This document shows, piece by piece, positions 1-9,614 of a DNA stretch of 64,000 nucleotides. Origin of the DNA: Plasmodium coatneyi (lineage: Eukaryota > Apicomplexa > Aconoidasida > Haemosporida > Plasmodiidae); assembly GCF_001680005.1 (NCBI RefSeq), contig NC_033565.1:663501-727500 (forward strand), given 5' to 3'. The translations under genes were made by a program, and so were the position numbers. The stretch's first letter is position 1. Each line of letters starts with the position of its first letter. The notes under the pieces are model-generated. The model worked only from the letters and a program-made list of their open reading frames with translations, made no database searches and had not been told where the DNA came from.

Positions 1-1
1 A

Positions 2-409
2 AAGGGAAACTTTAACAGGAAGTCATTTCTTGGAAAAGAAGTATATGATGATGAAAAGAAGAAAATCCTTCAAGAAGCAATAGAGAAGGGTTCCAGGGCT
101 TTGTTCAGAGTACATATGCAGTCTATTTTACACGACGGTGTTAACTACAACTTGGAAGACTGCAATCATGTAGAAGCAACTTACCTCATTCTCCATAACA
201 TAAGGGATTGCGTATCAGATGATGAGATAAAAGATGCTGTCAGGAAGAGCGGCGCGTTCGTAGTTACCTATGAACCGGAGTATGACTTCCTTTGTAATAG
301 ACGCAAAAGCAACGCGAAGTTGTGCATTAGACATGCTAACGGGAAAGAGGGCTTAAATTTATTATCGAATCTGTTGGCTCAGCTGGCAATTACCGTTCAA
401 TTCATGTGA
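2..409 (+). CDS. 3' end of an unidentified conserved protein (partial), RRM-like topology
   Basis: An open frame enters from the left edge and ends at TGA 407-409, giving the last 135 residues of a larger protein. The final ~80 residues fit the order expected of an RNA-recognition-motif fold: a hydrophobic strand (TYLILHNI), an acidic helix (SDDEIKDAVRKSG), a strand (AFVVTYE), a strand (NAKLCIRHA), a helix (GKEGLNLLSNLL) and a last strand (AITVQF). No clear RNP1 or RNP2 aromatic signature is visible, so this is a topology guess, not a family call. No start codon is inside the window. The protein ends within a few residues of the last predicted strand. Confidence 0.7.
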   Translation, partial: KGNFNRKSFLGKEVYDDEKKKILQEAIEKGSRALFRVHMQSILHDGVNYNLEDCNHVEATYLILHNIRDCVSDDEIKDAVRKSGAFVVTYEPEYDFLCNRRKSNAKLCIRHANGKEGLNLLSNLLAQLAITVQFM

Positions 410-713
410 CGCTGTGTGAGTGCTATCATCACGGAGAGGAACCCTCCCGCATGCGCCCCCACCAGAGTGTGCGTAAAAACACGCCTCTTATGATTGCACC
501 CGCTTTAACGGCCCTTTTTCCCCCCGTTTTGGGAAAAATCGTGGACTATGAAATTCATTTATGCTTAATTATAAAGTTAATGCTAGACGCTAATTCGGGC
601 GTAAAACTGGGCACGTAAATTGGCATAAAATTATGCATAAAATGAAAACGATGATAAAATTAAACCAAACCCCAGTTTTCTTTTAGCACATTTTTTTTAA
701 AGCAGCGCGAATG

Positions 714-744
<31 letters not shown>

Positions 745-919
745 TTTAATTATACACCATCAGGGAGGAATGGTGACAAAATGACAGCCAGGGAACAGCC
801 GAGTGGCATCTAAGTAGAAGCAATATAACAAAATACACACTAATCTTTAACCGAAAAAAATAAAAGAAAATAAAGGAAAATGAAAAAAAATGAAATGATC
901 TGAATTAGACAAATTAAGG
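410..919. other. Intergenic, presumed convergent 3' UTRs
   Basis: This lies between the partial + strand gene and a candidate small - strand gene. It holds AT-rich sequence with a 29-nt poly(A) run at 714-742. I see no convincing coding sequence. Confidence 0.5.
714..742. repeat. Poly(dA) tract, 29 nt
   Basis: An uninterrupted run of A. Similar long homopolymer runs occur at 2280-2307, 23009-23034, 49611-49640, 54454-54479 and 58925-58952. All lie between genes, where such tracts may exclude nucleosomes. They are also prone to length errors in assembly. Confidence 0.9.
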
Positions 920-1534
920 TCACCCTCTAGTGAATTTTCCTTTTTTTGGTTTGTGAAAGATCTTCCTCGGTTTGCCCTTAACCTGAAAAGCAGAAGAGGG
1001 GGGGAAAGGAAAAAAAAAATAAGCGCAAAAATTACAATAAAAGCAAAAGGCCTTGTTTACGCGGTTAAGCAAATACACCGCATACATATGTGCGCGCAAG
1101 TAGGAGCATGCGACATATAGACACACATGCAATGGTCTAATCGATGAATCTTCTACGCGCGTAAAAAAGCAAAACGAAATAAAAGGCCTTCGTTTCAGTG
1201 GTGAAACAAATTGCCATTTTGCACACGCATGATGTATCTTTTCGTGTAAGCAATGTTAGCAATCAACGGGCGGAATTGCGCAGAAATACGTTCAAATATT
1301 TATTCGTTTGGATGGCATAGAATGTTATACTGTGTACACATTTAAAAAAAAAAAAAAAGAAAAAAAAGCAAAGGGCCGATTTTTGTTTAACACATTCCTT
1401 GTTATGTATTGCTTTACCTTTACCTTTACCTTTCGCTTTTTTTTTCTTTTTTTAAACTTTTTACGTTTTTGTATAATTTTTTCTTCTACATGATCTTCTT
1501 TTTTTGATGAATAATCATCTTCATTTAAGGACAT
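920..1534 (-). CDS. Candidate small basic protein, two exons (~55 residues)
   Basis: Proposed exons on the - strand are 1430-1534 and 920-982. Exon 1 starts at ATG 1534 and encodes an acidic start (MSLNEDDYSSKKEDHVEEK) followed by a very Lys/Arg-rich stretch; it ends at a GTAAAG donor. Exon 2 follows a pyrimidine-rich tract ending TTTTCAG and encodes VKGKPRKIFHKPKKGKFTRG then TGA. Both exons are in phase 0, so the join keeps frame. The 447-nt intron is long enough to hide another exon; a possible one begins after GCGCGTAG near 1153. The charge pattern suggests a nucleolar or ribosome-associated protein. I do not recognise the family. Basic low-complexity translation can arise by chance in AT-rich DNA, hence moderate confidence. 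Confidence 0.4.
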
Positions 1535-2279
1535 TTTTTGGAACTGTTTAAGAATGGGGGGGGGGAAATAGGAGTAAAATTTGTGGCAGCGTTTTTAAAG
1601 GCTCAGATTTTCGCAGCCGATGGCCAGAGTTTGCATCCGCTCAGGGGGGTTCGCGCGTAGGTGTGTTTATAATTATGCGTGTGTTGTAGTGTGGAGGTGA
1701 TTAAACTGCAGATTGCTCATATGTTCGCACGGTGACACTCCTTTGACGCGCATAAGTGCAAACTCTCAGTTTTTTACATTTAATAGGTTTTCTTCAAACG
1801 CCTTATCGAAGAAGTTGGCTTCTTTATTAATTAAACGCCACTAATGGGAAAAACAAGGAGGGGGAAAAACAAATATTTTGAAGTGGGAACTCGAATAATC
1901 TTACTGCATTCTTTTTTTTTTTTTTTTTTTCTTTAAATGGCGAAATAGGATGACGCTCATAATTTGTGCGCACGGATAAGTTTTAAATCAAAAAAATGAA
2001 CGAAAAGACTTGGAAATGTTGCAAAAGGATAATCACATGTAATGCTCGCATTTTTCATAATTGTACAATTGTATTGATTTTCCTGACATGTCTTTTCTGT
2101 TTTATTGAAAAAGTATTACTTTTAAGGAGGGTTTGTTTTTTAATTGTGTGTTGACAACCTGGTGAAGATTCTTTGGAGTTTTGTTGTTCTTTTTACCCAT
2201 TTGTTTGATTTATACAAAATAAACTGCTTTCCCTTTTTTTTTCTCCTTTTTCTTCTTTTTTTATCAAAGCGAGTTGACG

Positions 2280-2310
<31 letters not shown>

Positions 2311-3202
2311 GGCGGAAAGCAAAGCAGCTAGTCTTTTATTTTGTTAAAAATGGGAAAATAAGCATGTTCATTTGAAAGGTGTATTTTCTCCTGGTGTGTA
2401 TTACCACATTTGTACATGCTAAAATGGACACTACAAATGTGGGAATTAATTTTGTTTCATTGTTTACAGCAAAAATGTTCTTTTTATTTTTATTTATTAA
2501 AAATGGGTAAAGGGGGCTGCTTCTCCCTTTTGCATTTTTAAAGGGGGAAAAAAGGACTCTATATATTGGCGTGGTATGTACGTATGTATGTGGAATGTGT
2601 ACTGGGGGGATGTAGGCCGATGGCGGGAGGCATAAAAAAAGGGTTGGGCTGAAAATTCGAGGATCTTCAATTTCAAACTTTGCACACGTGAGGGCATGTA
2701 TGCATGCTCGCATGTATGTTCGTATGTGGGCAAAGTCGTCATACGTTGGGGGCACAAATTAAGGCCGCGCTTCACTTCAAAATGCCGAGCGAATGATTGG
2801 CCTTACATAACTTGGCAATCTCTCAGCATAACGTGCTCGCGCTTCGATGACACTTCAATTTGTTTTAATTTCTTAAAATGAAGCAAATTGAAGTGAATTA
2901 AAGTGAATTGAAGTCAAACTTAATTACATCGAATTGGCTTGCATTAAGCTGAAATGGATCAAACTGAAGTGGATTAAAACTGAAATGAAGTGAATAAAAT
3001 TAAATGAAACCAAATTAATACAACTGAATCGAATTAAGCAATATTAAGCAATATTAAGTAAAATTAAGTAAAATTTAAACTGTAAAAAGGGGAGGGGGAT
3101 TTTTTCACTTCAGCACTTGCACGCTCGTCAATTTTAATTTTCGCTCCGTGCATGTTTTTAAAAAGCCGTTTTTTTTTTTTTTTTTTTAATTTACCCATAT
3201 CA
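1535..3202. other. Intergenic, low complexity
   Basis: No supported gene. It contains poly(A) at 2280-2307, a 12-bp inverted repeat at 2851-2895, and a ~200-nt degenerate repeat tract described separately. Several open frames are interrupted by homopolymers and look like chance. Confidence 0.45.
2851..3076. repeat. Degenerate AATTGAAGTGAA-type repeats headed by a 12-bp inverted repeat
   Basis: CACTTCAATTTG at 2851-2862 is the exact reverse complement of 2884-2895. The ~21-nt loop itself contains TTTTAA and TTAAAA arms. The following ~180 nt consists of drifting copies of AATTGAAGTGAATTA, ending in AAGCAATATT and AAGTAAAATT doublets. This looks like an old, decayed minisatellite with hairpin potential. 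Confidence 0.6.
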
Positions 3203-6200
3203 TCACTGAGCTACTTCGAATTTTTTAATCTTCAAAAGGGGAACATATGTATATGTACGTGTGAATTGCGGGCGTGTACATTTGGATAGCGGCATGTTCG
3301 TAAGTATGCATACGCACATACGTATGCTTATATATGCTCAAGTGCGCGGAAATATGCGCGCGTATGGAACATGGCTACTGCATGCGTATACGCGTGGGGA
3401 AAATAACACGAATATGTACTCCTCACACGTGCGTGACGATTCTACAAGGTGATGTGGCCCCTACGGGGTCAAATTTGCTCAAGCCATTTTTTTTACCCAT
3501 GTGTGTACATACCAGTGTACGCACGCATAACGCTTTCTTGCGCATATAGGCACCATTATGCAAAACTTACCATTTCTTTTTTTTTTAAGACGTCTTGATT
3601 TAGCAGCTTTATGTCTTGCTTCAACATTTCCACGGTGGACAAGCTTCTTTTATTTTTTAATTTGTACGCATCGTTTATTTGATTCATTTTGAGTAGCATC
3701 TTTTTGTAGGACACCTCCTTCGCTTTTTTTTCCTGTAACGCATTTCTACGGGGGGTAAAAAAAAAAGAGCGAGTGAGACGTGAATAAGGAAAGAAAGGAG
3801 GGCATCATTCTTGTGCGCGCGGGAACACCTGACGAGTGGCTAATCAGCGAAAAGGAGAAACCCTCTTTTTACTTAAGTTCGTTTATGTAGCATTCCTTAT
3901 CGCTAATGAGGGCTTGATATTTGATGGATTCCTTCTGGTAAAAATTTTCCTTCAACTTGTAGTTGTTTCTCATTTCGTTAAAGCTGAAGGGAAGGGTGTA
4001 ATGGAAAAAGCAGTTCGTCCATTTTGTGAATTGAGAGAGTTGGACATGCGGGAAAAACGGAATGTTTTTTCTATCCTTCCAAATGACGTTTTCCATTTCG
4101 GGTAGCGTGGTTAACTCCGCGGGGTAATACAAAGAAAGGGCGCCAGGAAAAGACGCATATCTTGTCCCCAACTCCGTCCCGATTGTGCATTTTTGGGTGA
4201 ACACGTGAATGCACTTTCAGTCCCACGTTAGACAATCGTACATGAGCAGGTCGATGAGAGCTGCGTCATCTGACCCAATTATGTTTACTAGGTGGAATGC
4301 AAAAAAAGTGAGGTAATAGAGGTGCTTGGTCCACCTCCCCTCATGTATGTACATGCGCTTATGTGCTTACAAATTGTGCAGGAGGCCCCCTATGAACTCA
4401 TTTTTTTTAAGGATGCTCTTGTTGTACTCCTCTTTTATTTTGCTTATCTCTTTGTATAACGTGATTAGCTCGCTGCTAATAACACTTTTCATCGTCTTCT
4501 GAGCGTTTAATTCGGTCCCTTCTGAGTTTGGCTACAAAGAAAAGGAAAGGATTTGTACATGCGGGTAGGCACTTATATATACACACACAGATACGTTTGC
4601 CATTTATATATGCACATATGGGCAATCGTCCCGATCGTCCCTTTTAAACGTGGGTATATCTGTTATAGTTTCCACTTATATTTTCAAATGCAAAACGGAA
4701 TGCTGTGCTATGTATTCATTGTCCTTCCACCCATGGAATGATGCCATGTTCTGCACTTTGTGCAGGATAAGCGCTGCCTCTTTGTGCCCAGTTGCCTACT
4801 TATTTTACTCCCCTTTGGTCAATATTTATGAGGCACCTTTCTTTTGGCACATAAGGGTAGGCAACTACATCCAAGCAACTGCGTCTCTGCAATTGCGTTA
4901 CGTTGGGTTGGTGCGGGTTTTTTCGGTGCGTACCTTACTCTGCTCAGGCTCGGGGCCTGAAAATCCGATTGGCTGCTTCAAAGAACCCATGGCTGTATTA
5001 CCCAAATCACCCGACAGGGAAGAAGAATCAGTTTGTCCATTTATCCCTCCCGCCGCATTACCCGTATTGCTAGGAGAATCCCCCATTTTTGAATTATCCC
5101 CCGAGTTGTTCCCCTCTTGTGTAGCATCTCCGTTCCAGTTGGCTTCACCTTGCTGCCTTCCCAGTTGTGTCTTTAATGAACAAATTTCTTCGTCTCTACT
5201 TTTTAGCAATAGTTTGTACTTAGCTATTTCATCCAAACAGTTGCTCAGGTTGCTTTTTATTGCGTCTAAGTTGTCACCTGTTGGGGAAGAAGATCCGCAC
5301 GGGTTGGAAGAACTGTCGTTGATATTTTTCTCCTGTGAAGAATTGGTACCTTCCAAATGTGTGCTATCCCCTTTTTGTAGTGATTCGTTTATTTCAGCTT
5401 CGTCATGCGGTTGGCTGGTGTTCTTATGATCGCTTTCAGTTTGAGGTGTTCCCACGTGGCTCATTTGATGATTTTCGACTCCTCCATTAGAGTCATTTCC
5501 TCCCAAACTGTTCGTTTCTTCTGCGTTACAAAGGAGGGTGTTGGTTCTGTTTGAAGGGGCATTTGGTTGTCCCTCCTGCTGTGTACCGTCTCCTTCTTGT
5601 TGCATGCCTAGTAGGTGTAATTCTTTCCTTTTTAGTTCCTCTTCCCATATATGGAGTTCCTCCGTTTTGCTCGAAATGTTATCCCGTAAAATTCTAAGTT
5701 CGTTCATCTGCTGAGCAATTTGTTCTTTTTCCTCATTGAGTTTTTCCTCTCTACTTAAAAGGGCCTTTTCCCTTTCCGCAATTTCCTTCTCCATCATTAG
5801 GGCGTTTTTATCATTTAGCGCAAGTTGACCATTTTGGGGGGTACCACTTAATGGCGACATGTTGCTGTTCCTCGTCGAAGCATCTTTCAGAGAAAATTTC
5901 GAGTCCCCTAAGTAAGACAGAACGCTGCTTCGTTTGGCGTTCTCCACCATCCGTGTTGACGATTTTTCTAAAGTGAGAGTGCCCTGCTTATCCGTGATAG
6001 CCCCCCCACTGGGTGTATAACTAGGGTTATCACATTGCATATAGAATGTGTTGCTCTCTTCGTTTTCTCTTTTGTGGGGTTCGTTCCCACTGTCAGGTTG
6101 CTGATTTGGGTCATCATTTTGTACGCTGTGCTCCGTCTCGTTAGACTTCATTTGGGTACTTCCCCTCTTCAATTTATTATTTGTCCCCTCCAAAGTGTCC

Positions 6201-8894
6201 CCTTCTTCCCTTATTTGATTTTGGCTGTCCCTTCCCATTAAGGTGCACATTCTCTGCATGGTGCTCTGTTTCTCGTTTAGCAGCACATCTGTGTCGTCAA
6301 TTTCTTTCTGCTTCTGACGCAGTGTGTTGTCTGCCTCCTCCACGCGCTTCTGCGTTTCGTCCAGTAACTTGTTCAGCTCGTCCAGCTGCGCCCTTTTTTC
6401 CTTTATCAAATCATTTTGTTCATCCACCTCCCTTTTGGTGTTATCTAGCATGGAGTTTTCCTCCTCCAATTCTTTCTTCCTCCGATTTAGTATGTCCTGT
6501 TCTTCTTCCAATTGTTTTTTTTGTTTGTTCATCTCCTCTTTTGCAAGTTCGATCTCCTTTTTCTGAATTTCGACATCGCCTTTGTCCTTTTCAATTTCTT
6601 TCCTCCTAACCTCGATATCGTTCATGTCTTTCTCTATTTCCCTTTTGCTGTTTTCGTTCATTTCCTTCATCCTGGTCAGACGAACATTTTCGTCGACGAT
6701 CCTCTTGGATGAGTCCTCCAGTTTTTTTTCCTCCAATTTGATAAATGACTGACTCTGATAAAATTTTTTAAAAAAATTATCTTCTTCATCTGCGATACTT
6801 TTAGACATATTAACTTCCTTGGTGATGTCTTCTTCTCTTTTCTTCTTCAACAGATCGTATTTTTGTTTCAGTTCATCATACTGCAACTCCAATTTTATGT
6901 TTTTTTCCTTTTCGCTTTTTACAATTCCTTTTAGGTAATCCACGGCATCTTCCTGCTCGTTTATATTTTGCAAGATGCTTGCGTTTTTTACTTTAAGTGG
7001 GAGGTTGTTTCCCATGGTGTCGATTTTTCCCAGCTCGTTCCTCCCACCTTCCATCCGTTGTAGGCTATTGAGGGGGAAGATGCTCTGCATGTCGGGGTGG
7101 GTCTGGTATTCACCGGGTAAGCCACTCCCGGTGGGCCCCACCCCAGTGTTGTAGGACGCCAGGGCAGAATAGAGGCTCTTCCGCTTGTTGGCAGATTGAT
7201 GCATATCCATGATGTGTTTGTACATATCCTGCGGATTCAACTCGTTCCCGCCTCTGTTGGGGCTATACACACTTCTCCTCTCCCCCGAGGGCAAGTACCT
7301 ATTGATGAAATTGTAAAACTCGTTCTTAATATTTTCCAAGCACCTTTGTCTTACCTCCGTCTCGATGCTGAAGAAAAACTTCTTTGTATAATCATCCACC
7401 ATGATAAATTCATTCAATAAATTAAACAAGTCGTGAAAAATTATCCTGTAAAAATTGTCCTGCTTTATTGCGTTGCGTTTTACATTTTCAAGAATATTTC
7501 TGTATGACGATTCTAGCAAGCTCGTTATATAGTCATTTTTGTTTTTCAGTATTTCCTTAATGTTTTGTAAGTTCAGGTGCAGCTTAAAAACTATGTCCTT
7601 AATGTTTAGGAAAAAGTTGTTTTTCACTTGGTCACTCCTTGTGCTCAATGTTTGGTACGTCATCGCTTTTCTGCCTCTGTCTGTGCATGGATTAAAGATC
7701 TCTACATCTTGAAACGTGTTATTATTTTTGTCTTTATTTCTATTTTCACTATGTTCTCTTTCATACATGTTAGGGTAGTAGTCCTTCTTTGCCCTTTGTC
7801 CATAATTTTTATCTTCTTTGTAATTCCTGTCTATCGGTTCGCTGCTCTCCTTTCTGTTTCTCGCCCCTACGAACTTCTGAGTCGAGAATTCCCTCCTCCC
7901 CTTGTGGATGTTTTTTTTCCTCTTTTCCTCGCAGTAACTGTCACTCAACGTTGTGGAGTGTCGTTTGGCGAATTTTTTTTTCTTCCTCTTGGTTGGTTTG
8001 CTTTCTTCCTTGTGTTTTTTTCTTCCACTGTGTTTTTTTTTGCGCGCTCGTCTGTTGTAGCCTTTAGAATGTTCCTCCCCTTGGCTTCCACATCGACGTT
8101 CCTCATCTGATTCGCTTTCACGATCACTTTGGGTATCACTTTGATCATCACTTTGGTCATCACTCTGCTCATCGCTGTCACTTTCGTCTTCATATTCGTC
8201 CTCCCCGTCGCTGCTCCCTGCCTTCCTTTTATCCCCCCGGACGACAATTCTCTTCGAATACCCATCGTCGTAAATAATTTTTATGTTCTTATTTTTGTAC
8301 TTTGTCTGTACTTCATTAATATTTATATCGACCTTCTTGTTATTTTTCGCGCTGTCCACACTGTTTTCACTATCGGAGTGGTAACTTCCACAGGTGAGGC
8401 TTCTCCTATGTTTGTTCTTCTTGCTCTTCGAGTCATTTTTTTTGTCCCTTTTTGAGTTTTTCCTTTTTATACGATTATCGTCTTCCGATTCGTCTGAGCT
8501 TTTATTAGCTGTTAATTTATACAGCTTGTCAGCCAGTTTGATATTATTTACTATGTCTTTTTGGTAATTGGGGACCAGTACTGATAAGCTTCGTCTTTTA
8601 TTGTTCTTCTTCTTTGCATGTTTGTACTTGTTCTTATTTGTGCTGTTCCTGTTATTTTCTTCGTCCGAGTGTAGCTTAACAACATAATGTAATTCTTTGT
8701 TTCCTATTTTACCTAACCCGTTTTGCTCTCTCTTGCCTTCTTTCTTTTTGGAGCTTTTCGAATTCTCCTTCGTGCGTCTTCTCTGATCATGTGGAAAGGA
8801 AAAAAAAATTCACCACATGATGAGTGCTGCACTTTTACGATAGAACAGCTCGAAATGGATGTCCCGACTGGAACGACATTTTTACCGTGCTCAT
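3203..8894 (-). CDS. Large charged coiled-coil protein, multi-exon, frame broken near its 3' end
   Basis: Proposed exons in coding order are 8886-8894, 4934-8782, 4371-4531, ~3873-4287, 3571-3745 and a tentative last exon 3203-3229. Exon 1 is only nine bases (ATGAGCACG, then GTAAAA); exon 2 opens after GATCAG in phase 0. Exon 2 encodes 1283 residues: a Lys/Ser/Asp-rich N-terminus with SDDQ-type acidic repeats, a structured stretch near residues 380-490, then long heptad-rich coiled coil (about 610-860 and 1020-1110). Exon 3 continues as coiled coil. Exon 4 translates sensibly (GSDDAALIDLLMYDCLTWD, then a TGA, then KCIHVFTQKC and on), but its phase does not match exon 3 and the TGA at 4217-4219 is in frame. 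Exons 4 and 5 join cleanly (AA|gtaaaa to gtag|A). No enzyme motif is visible; a structural or scaffold role is inference. The window supports one gene, but the exact 3' model is unsafe. Confidence 0.6.
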
Positions 8895-9614
8895 TTTGCC
8901 CTGCGGAGGAGTCTCTACCAACAGGGATATGATAACCCCCCTTGTGAATGCACCAAAAGTCCTAATTAAAGACAGCACGTAGATGGTAAGGTTGACAAAA
9001 TGTGTACCTCCTCACTGAACACCCTTTCTCACCATGCACTGTGCGTTCTTTTGGTTTTTCCTTTTTCAGTGGCCCTTTTTTATCTGCCCTTCAGTTTGCC
9101 TCCCAGAGGGTGGGAAAGCGGCGACAAAATGGAGCAGACACGGAGGTAAAACGCGAAGCAGACAAAAAAAAAAAAAAGTAGCCGCTACACCATTTTGATG
9201 TTACAGCTCTCAACTTTTCACCATTGAGAAGTTTTTACGAAACGGAGGAGCTTCTTAGAGGGGAGAAGTCGCGATGAGAATACGCACTCATAGAGGTGAC
9301 AATGACCGCTTCCTCTTAAATGGCAAATGCGTTATTGAAGCGCGTATATTATGTGCACGAGGCGCGGTGAAAAAAAAAAAAAAAAAAAAAAAAACATAAT
9401 TTTGTGAAAAAAATTCACGCAGAATTTACGGAAAAACTTTCCTCCAATTAAACGGCTATGCAGACAAAACGAAAAACATGAAATGGATATCCTTTTAGTT
9501 TCTTCAAACCTGATGTAAAACACTCATTGGTAATTGCGTAAGTGCCGCGGTCACACTACACAGGCAGGTAAAACACTTGCGAAAGTGTGCGCTTCTGCGT
9601 GTACGTTTTTTATT
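8895..9614. other. Intergenic between two - strand genes
   Basis: Upstream region of the coiled-coil gene and downstream region of the AFG1-like gene. It holds poly(A) runs near 9166 and 9370-9394. No gene is supported. Confidence 0.5.

Noticed and set aside
4217..4219. Selenocysteine reading of the in-frame TGA in the coiled-coil gene
   Set aside because: No selenoprotein family resemblance, no SECIS element identified, and the adjacent splice phase is also broken, so an error or lesion is likelier.
4650..5429. Long + strand open frame opposite the coiled-coil gene
   Set aside because: It is the mirror of the well-supported - strand exon; its Cys/Phe/Ser-rich translation is typical of an antisense shadow.
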